A stretch of 64,000 bases of DNA from Bacillota bacterium (GTDB lineage Bacteria; Bacillota; Clostridia; Clostridiales; Clostridiaceae), in the NCBI GenBank assembly GCA_021781745.1, contig JAJXWH010000019.1, positions 1 to 64,000 of the forward strand, written 5' to 3'. The notes beneath the pieces were generated by a model that had not been told where the DNA came from, did not search any database, and saw nothing but the letters and a program-made list of their open reading frames with translations. Shown in pieces: positions 49,721-57,203 of this stretch. Positions within the stretch are counted from its first letter, which is position 1. Every line of letters begins with the position of its first letter. The position numbers and the translations under genes are program-made.

Positions 49721-50560
49721 TTATTCATTAAAGTTCCTATATTTACTTGGCGGTAATCCAGTAATTTTCTTAAAGGTTTTTGAAAATATTAATGGATTAT
49801 CATAACCTACAGAGCGTGATATGTCTCCTATGGATAACTGCCTGTCTTTCATCATATCTTTAGCCTTATTGATTCTAAAACTTATTAAATAATCTTGAAT
49901 TGTAACTCCAACCATTTCTTTAAATAATTTAGAAATATATTTTCTATCTAAACCGATAAACTTTGCTAGTTCAGAAACTCTTATTTTATGAGAATAATTG
50001 ATATATATAAAATCAATTACTTTATTTATATACATATTTCTATTTGTTTTCGCTTCTTCATAAGACAAATCTAAAACTGCTTCATCAATTATAGTCGCTA
50101 AAAAAAGGTATAACAAACTCTGCAATCTTAAATCACTACTCTTTTCTGCATTAGTAGCCTGTATCATTTCTTCAAAGCATTTACTAACCATATCATCTTT
50201 GTTATATTCAATAATAGGATTTTTAATTGTTAGATTAGCGCGTTTTAAATATGCTTCTGCATTAATCCCATCAAATGCACACCATGAGTAGTCCCAAGGA
50301 TCCTTCTCGTCTGCCTTATAATATGCAATAATATTAGGTAATATAAGAAACCCTTGTCCTTCTTTCAGGCGATAAATCTCATTTCCCAACTTAAAGATAC
50401 CCTTACCTTTGTGTATATAATGTATTTTAAAATGTTCTTTAATTGCAGGACCCCAAGAATGATTAGGATTACACTTCTGTGTACCACAATAATATAACTT
50501 TAAATCCAAATTATTTATTAGGTTCAATTTATTTATATTCATCATATTTCTATATTTCAT
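49721..50560 (-). CDS. AraC family transcriptional regulator (sugar-type cupin sensor)
   Basis: A 279-aa protein. The N-terminal AraC-like cupin (about 20-160: HFKIHYIHKGKGIF, LKEGQGFLILPN) senses a small molecule. The C-terminal pair of HTH motifs (about 180-279) is IRVSELAKFIGLDRKYISKLFKEMVG and the second helix SIGDISRSVGYDNPLIFSKTFKKITG, ending PPSKYR. The start is uncertain: ATG 50560 directly abuts AGAGG, so a downstream ATG (50545 or 50542) may be used. The aldo-keto reductase downstream is a plausible target. Confidence 0.92.
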   Translation of the reverse strand: MKYRNMMNINKLNLINNLDLKLYYCGTQKCNPNHSWGPAIKEHFKIHYIHKGKGIFKLGNEIYRLKEGQGFLILPNIIAYYKADEKDPWDYSWCAFDGINAEAYLKRANLTIKNPIIEYNKDDMVSKCFEEMIQATNAEKSSDLRLQSLLYLFLATIIDEAVLDLSYEEAKTNRNMYINKVIDFIYINYSHKIRVSELAKFIGLDRKYISKLFKEMVGVTIQDYLISFRINKAKDMMKDRQLSIGDISRSVGYDNPLIFSKTFKKITGLPPSKYRNFNE

Positions 50561-50685
50561 CCTCTTTGCTATTTTTATTATAATTATAACATTCTCATTA
50601 TGTCCTTCAATTTATCATATATAATTTTTTTATTTAAATCAGCCCTCCATAATAAAACAGGTTATATTCCTAATCCAATAAACTA

Positions 50686-50718
50686 ACACCCTATAAAATC
50701 CAATTTTATAGGATGTCA
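50686..50718 (-). terminator. Terminator after the ABC exporter operon
   Basis: The inverted repeat ACACCCTATAAAAT / ATTTTATAGGATGT has a 3-nt loop and lies 20 nt after the stop of the second ABC gene. Confidence 0.75.
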
Positions 50719-50736
50719 AAAATTTTCTATAAATAT

Positions 50737-52521
50737 TTATACTGCTTTAACCATCTCATATTGTGAAGTGTAAAGCTCATAATATTCGCCTTTCAATTCC
50801 ATAAGTTCATCATGACTTCCTTGCTCCACAATTTGGCCATCATTTATAACCATTATTCTTGTAGCATTTTTTATTGTTGATAGTCTATGTGCAATTACAA
50901 ATGATGTTCTTCCTTCAAGTAATTTATTTAATCCTTCCTGAAGTGCCTGTTCTGTTTTTGTATCTATACTTGAAGTCGCTTCATCTAAAATCAATATTTT
51001 AGGGTCCGCAAGCAGTGCTCTTGCAAAAGAAATCAATTGCCTTTGACCAACTGATAATCTACTACCTCTTTCATTTACTTCAGTATTATAACCGTCTTTT
51101 AGATTAACAATAAAATCATGAGCTTTAACAGCTTTCGCTGCTGTTACTATTTCTTCATCAGTTGCATCTAACTTTCCATATCTTATATTGTCCAATATGG
51201 TTCCTGAAAAAATAAATGTATCTTGAAGCATTACTCCCATTTGTTTTCTTAAAGAATCTAAAGTTACATTTCTTATGTTGTGACCATCAACTAAAACTTC
51301 ACCAGAGGTTACATCGTAAAATCTGCTTAGAAGATTTATAATGGTTGTCTTTCCTGCACCTGTCGAGCCTACTAAAGCTATAGTCTCACCTGGTTTTACG
51401 TCAAAAGATACATTTTTTAAAATTTCTCTATCTTCATCTTCATATTTAAATATTACATTTCTAAATTCAACAGATCCTTTAATCTCCGGAATATCATAAG
51501 CATTTGGTAAATTTGCTATGGTTACTGGCTCATCTAATGTCTCAAATATTCTCTCTAGGTATGCCATCGCCATTATAAGTGCATTATAAAAGTTAGATAT
51601 ATTAACTATTGGATTCCAAAATCTCCATATGTACCCTACAAATGCAATAAGGGTACCTATTGTTATTGACTCTCCTATTGAACGTATTCCTATTAAATAC
51701 ACCAACGAAACTGTAAACACAGATGTATTTTCAATAGCCGGCCAAAGCAGTAATTGATATTTAACTGCATTTATCCAAGTTCTTCTATTCTCATTACTTA
51801 CTGTTTTAAACTTCTCTGCATTAACTTTTTCCCTAGCAAATGCTTGAGTAACCTTCATCCCACTTATGCTCTCTTGTATATATGCATTAAGATTTGACTG
51901 TTTGTTGCTATATATCTGAGTAGTTCTTCTTTGCACTTTTGCAAGTAAAGCTATTATTATTGCAAGAATAGGCATTCCAATCATACAAACCATTGTTAAT
52001 CTTGGACTAATAAAGAGCATAAATCCTATAATTACAATAATGCTAAATGAATCTGTTAATAAATTTATAAGCCCATTAGATAACAAATCACTTAGTGCAT
52101 TTACGTAATTAACTACTCTTACTAAAATCTTTCCATGGGGTCTGCTATCGTAATAGGTAAATGGAAGCTTTTGCAGATGATTAAATATATCTGATCTAAT
52201 ATTCTTTACCACTTCCTGGCCTACATAATTCATGGTTTTTATTCTATATTTCATACATAATGCGCTTATTACTATCGTAATAGAAAATAATATACATACA
52301 ATAGCAAGCCCTTTAATATCTTTATTAGGTATATTAACATCCATAGCTATTTTTACTAAGTATGGTCCAAGCAAAGTTGATACACTTGATATTAACATTA
52401 CTACAAGAGTCATAATCATTTCTTTCCTATACGGGACTACATACTTTAATAATCTTTTGCAATAATCCCAGCTAAAAGGCGTTCCTAAATCTTCATCAAC
52501 ATCATATTTATTTCTTGCCAT
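50737..52521 (-). CDS. ABC exporter half-transporter B (permease-ATPase fusion)
   Basis: A 594-aa protein. The membrane domain (about 20-320) has six predicted helices and YVGQEVVKNIRSDIFNHLQKLPFTYYD. The nucleotide-binding domain (about 345-585) has Walker A GSTGAGKTT, a Q loop, the signature RLSVGQRQLIS (a variant of LSGGQ), Walker B ILILDEATSSID with the catalytic Glu, and the H loop AHRLSTIK. It is complete at the consensus catalytic site. It begins where the partner gene stops (no gap), so the two form a heterodimeric exporter, probably for drugs or peptides. Confidence 0.93.
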   Translation of the reverse strand: MARNKYDVDEDLGTPFSWDYCKRLLKYVVPYRKEMIMTLVVMLISSVSTLLGPYLVKIAMDVNIPNKDIKGLAIVCILFSITIVISALCMKYRIKTMNYVGQEVVKNIRSDIFNHLQKLPFTYYDSRPHGKILVRVVNYVNALSDLLSNGLINLLTDSFSIIVIIGFMLFISPRLTMVCMIGMPILAIIIALLAKVQRRTTQIYSNKQSNLNAYIQESISGMKVTQAFAREKVNAEKFKTVSNENRRTWINAVKYQLLLWPAIENTSVFTVSLVYLIGIRSIGESITIGTLIAFVGYIWRFWNPIVNISNFYNALIMAMAYLERIFETLDEPVTIANLPNAYDIPEIKGSVEFRNVIFKYEDEDREILKNVSFDVKPGETIALVGSTGAGKTTIINLLSRFYDVTSGEVLVDGHNIRNVTLDSLRKQMGVMLQDTFIFSGTILDNIRYGKLDATDEEIVTAAKAVKAHDFIVNLKDGYNTEVNERGSRLSVGQRQLISFARALLADPKILILDEATSSIDTKTEQALQEGLNKLLEGRTSFVIAHRLSTIKNATRIMVINDGQIVEQGSHDELMELKGEYYELYTSQYEMVKAV

Positions 52522-54282
52522 TTACCCTACCTCATTGCATTCTTCATCATCTTCTTCACCTAAATAATTACCATATTGAGCTTTATAAACTGAATAATAG
52601 TGTCCCTTATTATCTAATAATTCTTTATGTGTTCCGCTTTCAACTATCATTCCATCATCTAAAACTAAAATTAAGTCCGAATCTTTTATAGATGAAATTC
52701 TGTGTGCTATTATAAAACATGTCTTATCTTTATATATTGTATTTAAATTCTTTTGAATCATAGCTTCTGTTTCTACATCTAAAGCTGATGTTGTATCATC
52801 TAAAATTAAAATAGAAGGTTCTTTTATTATTGATCTTGCAAGAGTTATCCTCTGCTTCTGTCCTCCAGATAAGCCCACTCCTCTTTCCCCAACTACTGTC
52901 TCATAAGAGTCTGATAGCTTTTGAATAAAGTTGTTTGCATCAGCCATCTCAGCTGCCCAAGTTACCTTATTATTATCTATTTCTGACACTCCATAGCTAA
53001 TATTTTCTTCTATTGTATTAGAAAATAAAAATACATCCTGCATTGATATCGATATATTTTTTCTTAATGCTTGTAAATTATATTTTCTAATATCTATTCC
53101 ATCTATTAATATTTCTCCAGAAGTTGCATCATAAAATCTCTCTATAAGATTTATTATTGTTGATTTTCCTGCACCAGTTTGTCCAAATATCGCAACTCTT
53201 TGTCCAGGTTTTACTTTAAAGCTTATATCTTTTAATATAGGCTCATATCCGTATTCAAAATTGACATTTCTAAACTCAATTTCACCTTTTAGCTTCTTAG
53301 GTTTAATCCCGTCTGCTGGATTTTTTATCTTTGTTTCTTCATTAACTAATATTTTTATTTTTCTTGCAGCTGCTATGAATCTCTGAGCATCATTAATAAG
53401 CCATCCTACCATGTTCATAGGATTATTTATAGCCCAAATAAGACCATTAAACATTACCAATTCACCCATAGTCAACTTATCATTTATAACAAAGATTCCA
53501 CCAGCTAAAATCATAACGATTGTAAACATATTTGATAAAGCATTAAGTATAGACAAATATTTTTGTGCAACACTGGCTAACTGCATATTTGCATCCATAT
53601 ATGCTTTATTTCTTTTCTCAAACTTTAATATTTCATAATCTTCTTTTGCAAAAGCCTTAACAACTCTATTACCACTTATGTTCTCTTGAACTACTGTATT
53701 AAGCTTTGAGAATTGTTCTCTTATTCCAAAAAATATTGGATTTGCCTGCTTAGCAAATTTATATGCACAATATGCCACAATCGGTGTCAGTGCAAACATT
53801 AATAGAGTAAATTGAGCATTAATAAAAAACATGCTGATTATTGCAAATATAAACACTGTAACATTTTCGCAAATATTATATATGACCCAAGCAACAAAAT
53901 GCCTTACAGAATCCATATCTCCAGTCATTCTGGCCATTATATCTCCAGTTCTTGTTTTGTTATAATAATCTAAATCCAATTCCTGCAGCTTATTATACAT
54001 TTTTTGCCTTAGTTCAAATATTACATTTTGAGATACAAACTCAAATGTCATTTGGTAGGAATATCTAATAATTGCTTTAATTATAGTAGCAGCTACCATC
54101 ATCCCTAAAATTGGAAATAGAATGTTAACCTTATTCTGAATAATTACTTCATCAACCAATCTACCACTTAAATATGGATTAATCATAGCCATTAATGAGT
54201 TTAACAGTACTGCTGAAAGTGCAATATAAAATCTAAATTTGTATTTATTTATATATCCAAATATCCATTTTATGCTACTCAT
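52522..54282 (-). CDS. ABC exporter half-transporter A (permease-ATPase fusion)
   Basis: A 586-aa protein, same fold as its partner: six membrane helices (about 15-300) and an ATPase domain (about 330-575) with Walker A GQTGAGKST, signature VGLSGGQKQRITLARS, and Walker B ILILDDTTSALD. The catalytic Glu after Walker B is replaced by Asp (DDTTS), as in the degenerate half of heterodimeric exporters such as TM287/288 or BmrC/D. So one ATP site is expected to be weakly hydrolytic. GGAGGGGAG precedes the ATG. It faces an AraC-type gene across a 171-bp divergent promoter region. Confidence 0.93.
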   Translation of the reverse strand: MSSIKWIFGYINKYKFRFYIALSAVLLNSLMAMINPYLSGRLVDEVIIQNKVNILFPILGMMVAATIIKAIIRYSYQMTFEFVSQNVIFELRQKMYNKLQELDLDYYNKTRTGDIMARMTGDMDSVRHFVAWVIYNICENVTVFIFAIISMFFINAQFTLLMFALTPIVAYCAYKFAKQANPIFFGIREQFSKLNTVVQENISGNRVVKAFAKEDYEILKFEKRNKAYMDANMQLASVAQKYLSILNALSNMFTIVMILAGGIFVINDKLTMGELVMFNGLIWAINNPMNMVGWLINDAQRFIAAARKIKILVNEETKIKNPADGIKPKKLKGEIEFRNVNFEYGYEPILKDISFKVKPGQRVAIFGQTGAGKSTIINLIERFYDATSGEILIDGIDIRKYNLQALRKNISISMQDVFLFSNTIEENISYGVSEIDNNKVTWAAEMADANNFIQKLSDSYETVVGERGVGLSGGQKQRITLARSIIKEPSILILDDTTSALDVETEAMIQKNLNTIYKDKTCFIIAHRISSIKDSDLILVLDDGMIVESGTHKELLDNKGHYYSVYKAQYGNYLGEEDDEECNEVG

Positions 54283-54453
54283 TAATCTCCCCTCCTTTTT
54301 TACTTCTTTCTTTTGACATGTTTAATTATCCAACAAATGATTTGGAATAAAAATGTACTTTTTTATTCATATGATGTATATTCTTATATATAATGATAAT
54401 CCTTTCTAGCAATTCTTTTTAAGATGGATATAGATAAAAGAGGTGATATTGAC

Positions 54454-55302
54454 GTGTGTAGTGTAGGTATCAACATTGAAAATTTTAATCCAGAAATTTT
54501 ATATGCATTTAAATTTGATAATAAAGATTTCATAAAGGCTGAATACCATTGTCATGATTTCATTGAATTTAGCTATGTTGTTTCTGGCTCGGTAACCTAT
54601 AAAATCGAAGATAAAATGTATAAAATTCACGAAAAAACCCTGCTTCCTTTTAACCCTGGAGTTTATCATAAAGAATCATTAAGCAAAGGTGAACAAACTA
54701 CCGAACTGCATATAGGTTTTCGCAACATCCAAATTGATGGACTTCCCTTCGATTATATATTAAAACAAACTACTGAAGTTCCATTGGAATTCAAACAGTA
54801 TAAGGAAGATTTTCATAAATGTTGTTTAGAAATAATAGAAGAGCAGGAAGCCTGCGAGGTAGGAAAAGAATTAATATTAAAGAGCCTTATAATGAAATTA
54901 ATTGCTCTTTTCTTAAAGGAAATTAACTATGTAAAAAATACAAAGAAAATTGATAGATATGACTTTCCGTTTTATGACAAATCAAATATAGTAAAGATTA
55001 TTTTAGAGTATTTTGACAAGAACTACATGAATAATGTTTCACTTGATGACATGTCTAGAAACATGTATTTAAGTTCAGTTTATATATCTAAAGTATTTAA
55101 AGAGAAAACTGGTGAATCTCCTATTAATTACTTAATAAATCTCAGATTAGAGAAAGCTAAAGATTTGCTAATCTCTACTGAATCTCCTGTAAAATCAATA
55201 GCTCAATCTGTTGGCTATAATGATGCTTATTATTTCAGCAAACTATTCAAAAAATATTATGGCCATTCTCCACACAAATATAGGTTGGCTAATAAGTGTT
55301 AA
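54454..55302 (+). CDS. AraC family transcriptional regulator
   Basis: A 282-aa protein. The N-terminal cupin sensor (about 10-150, with YHCHDFIEFSYVVSG and LLPFNPGVYH) is followed by a C-terminal double HTH (about 180-282: VSLDDMSRNMYLSSVYISKVFKEKTG, PVKSIAQSVGYNDAYYFSKLFKKYYG, ending HSPHKYR). The start is GTG 54454 with GAGGTG 8 nt upstream; an ATG 30 nt earlier has no ribosome binding site. It is divergent from the ABC exporter operon and convergent with the glycyl-radical cluster, so the exporter is the likelier target. Confidence 0.92.
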   Translation: MCSVGINIENFNPEILYAFKFDNKDFIKAEYHCHDFIEFSYVVSGSVTYKIEDKMYKIHEKTLLPFNPGVYHKESLSKGEQTTELHIGFRNIQIDGLPFDYILKQTTEVPLEFKQYKEDFHKCCLEIIEEQEACEVGKELILKSLIMKLIALFLKEINYVKNTKKIDRYDFPFYDKSNIVKIILEYFDKNYMNNVSLDDMSRNMYLSSVYISKVFKEKTGESPINYLINLRLEKAKDLLISTESPVKSIAQSVGYNDAYYFSKLFKKYYGHSPHKYRLANKC

Positions 55303-55342
55303 TAAACAGATTATACCTTAATTAATAATTTGAAATATATTC

Positions 55343-55549
55343 TAACTAGAAATAAGTAACACACTTTTGTGGAATGTTTCATTGGGAACTTTGATGGTAG
55401 TGATTCTTATGCTATAAGTTGTTCCAAATGTGCTAGCTCAAAGCTTGTTCTTTGAGGCTAGCACTTTGGGTACAACTTATAGCCTTAGAATCACCCGTCA
55501 AAGTTCCCTAGAAACTGGAACAAAAGTGTGTTACTTATTTCGGTTAGTT
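55343..55549. mobile_element. MITE-like long hairpin element (207 bp) with 8-bp flanking direct repeat
   Basis: Two arms of about 95 bp are inverted and roughly 80-85% complementary over the full length. Outer AAATAAGTAACACACTTTTG / mirror, middle GGAACTTTGA and CTATAAGTTGT, inner GTGCTAGC...CAAAG / CTTTG...GCTAGCAC. The loop is only about 6 nt. ATATATTC occurs at both edges (55335-55342 and 55550-55557), as expected for a target-site duplication. No ORF. It lies between the convergent araC-type gene and the aldolase gene, so it would also act as a two-way terminator. Confidence 0.6.
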
Positions 55550-55560
55550 ATATATTCAAG

Positions 55561-56238
55561 TTATAGGTTTTCCATTGTGTTTCCTTCGCCGACTAAGCTA
55601 TAGAAATCTTTTGTGAATACATCTACTGCATTTGTAGTTGCATCATGTTTGATTAACCCTTCTATTACATCTGGTGCTGCTGTAATTGAACCAATTCCAT
55701 ACTTACATAAATTTAAAACTTGTTGTGAGTTTTTGAAGCTAGCTGCTAATACGTCAGCATTTAAATTATGCTTTTTGAACATGTCATGAATATCTCTTGC
55801 AACTTGAACACCGTCTGCCCCCATATTATCAAGTCTATTTACATAAGGTGCTGTGTATCTTGCTCCTGCTTTTGCTGCAATAAATGCCTGCATTGAAGTA
55901 TAAATAGCTGTTGCTGTAATATTTACATTTTCTTTACTTAATAATTTAATAGCTTTTATTCCTTCACTCGTTACAGGAATCTTAATATAAGTATCTTTTC
56001 CTAGTACATCTAACATATGGTGTGCTTCATCAACCATTTTTTCAGCAGTTAAGAATACTACTTGAGCATGAAGCTGTGCTCCTTCTGGCAAGAATTCTCT
56101 AATTGCTTTCAATACCTCCATAGGATTTCCACCCTGTTTCTTTAAAATAGATGGATTAGTTGTCACCCCATCACATGGATAGAATTCATAAATTCTTTTA
56201 ATCTCCTCTAAATTTGCATCATCAATTAATACTAACAT
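55561..56238 (-). CDS. Fructose-6-phosphate aldolase-type transaldolase-like enzyme (FSA/TalC)
   Basis: A 225-aa class I aldolase. FSA hallmarks: GVTTNPSI (24-31), Gln59 in LHAQVV (transaldolases have Glu or other here), Schiff-base Lys86 in YIKIPVTSEG, and Tyr in YTAPYVNRLDN (about 131). Then VLAASFKN. FSA cleaves fructose-6-phosphate-like ketoses into glyceraldehyde-3-phosphate and a C3 ketone. The start is ATG 56236-56238 after GAGG; a longer start has no site. It lies 26 nt after the activase gene. With the glycyl-radical enzyme it matches the ybiW-ybiY-fsaA set of E. coli. Confidence 0.92.
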   Translation of the reverse strand: MLVLIDDANLEEIKRIYEFYPCDGVTTNPSILKKQGGNPMEVLKAIREFLPEGAQLHAQVVFLTAEKMVDEAHHMLDVLGKDTYIKIPVTSEGIKAIKLLSKENVNITATAIYTSMQAFIAAKAGARYTAPYVNRLDNMGADGVQVARDIHDMFKKHNLNADVLAASFKNSQQVLNLCKYGIGSITAAPDVIEGLIKHDATTNAVDVFTKDFYSLVGEGNTMENL

Positions 56239-56264
56239 CGCTTCTCTTCCTCTCTTTTTCAAAT

Positions 56265-57200
56265 TTATATAATTAAGTTTTTTATTCCTGCTGAATAAGC
56301 AACATTATAAAACTCTTTCATTTCTTCATCAGTATACATCTTAGGATTTTCTTCAAAGCAGTAATCTAAATTATCTAATAAATTATATTTTGCTTTGGCA
56401 AGTGGATTATAATTTAATAATTCATATCTTACTTTTGAATAAATACTTGAAATATATTCGCTTATATTATGAATATTATTATTAGTTGCTGTAAATTGAG
56501 GTATCAATGGTGTTCTAATAATTACAGCATCCTTCTTGTTACTTTCTAAAATGAGCCTGATGTTCTTCTTAATTAGTTCATTACTAACACCTGTGAAAGC
56601 TTTATGCTTATCATCATCAAATACCTTTAAATCTGCAAAAATTGTGTCCAAATAAGGTAATGCCTCTATTATATATTCGCTTGGAACGAATAAAGAAGTT
56701 TCAATTACTGTATTGATTCCAGCTTCTTTTAACCTTTTAAGTAAGGCAATTGTAAATTCCTTCTGAAAAAGTGGTTCCCCACCAGATAAAGTTACTCCAC
56801 CACCGTATTTAAAAAATGCTTTATCCTTCAATGCTATTTCAATAACTTCATCTAAAGTATAATTTTTTGAATCCATAGTTAATGCACCAGTTGGACAAAT
56901 ATCTGTAACAACTTTATTTTCCTCATCTGTGCATTTATCTTGGACAACACATATTTTATTATTATCTTGTATAACTGATTTATTAGAACAATTTTTAACG
57001 CATAAATCACAATTAATACACTTATTTTCAAAATGAATCAAATGCCCTTTGGGCGAAATACCCTCTGGATTTTGACACCAAACACATTTGAGCGGGCAGC
57101 CTTTTAAGAAAATCGTTGTTCTTATGCCATCACCATCATGTGTTGAAAATCTTCGTATATCAAAAATCCTTCCCGTTAAAGAAGCATAATCTTTTTCCAT
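56265..57200 (-). CDS. Glycyl-radical enzyme activating enzyme (radical SAM)
   Basis: A 311-aa protein that installs the glycyl radical on the adjacent enzyme using SAM. Radical SAM cluster C35-x3-C39-x2-C42 (GCPLKCVWC). A ferredoxin-like insert follows: the first cluster CINCDLCVKNC (61-71) is complete, but the second has only C84, C90 and C102 (DICPTGAL) with the middle cysteines missing. GGVTLSGGEPLFQ (about 153-165) is the GGE/SAM motif. GGAG precedes the ATG. It is 3 nt after the glycyl-radical gene, a tight operon. Confidence 0.95.
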   Translation of the reverse strand: MEKDYASLTGRIFDIRRFSTHDGDGIRTTIFLKGCPLKCVWCQNPEGISPKGHLIHFENKCINCDLCVKNCSNKSVIQDNNKICVVQDKCTDEENKVVTDICPTGALTMDSKNYTLDEVIEIALKDKAFFKYGGGVTLSGGEPLFQKEFTIALLKRLKEAGINTVIETSLFVPSEYIIEALPYLDTIFADLKVFDDDKHKAFTGVSNELIKKNIRLILESNKKDAVIIRTPLIPQFTATNNNIHNISEYISSIYSKVRYELLNYNPLAKAKYNLLDNLDYCFEENPKMYTDEEMKEFYNVAYSAGIKNLII

Positions 57201-57203
57201 AAA

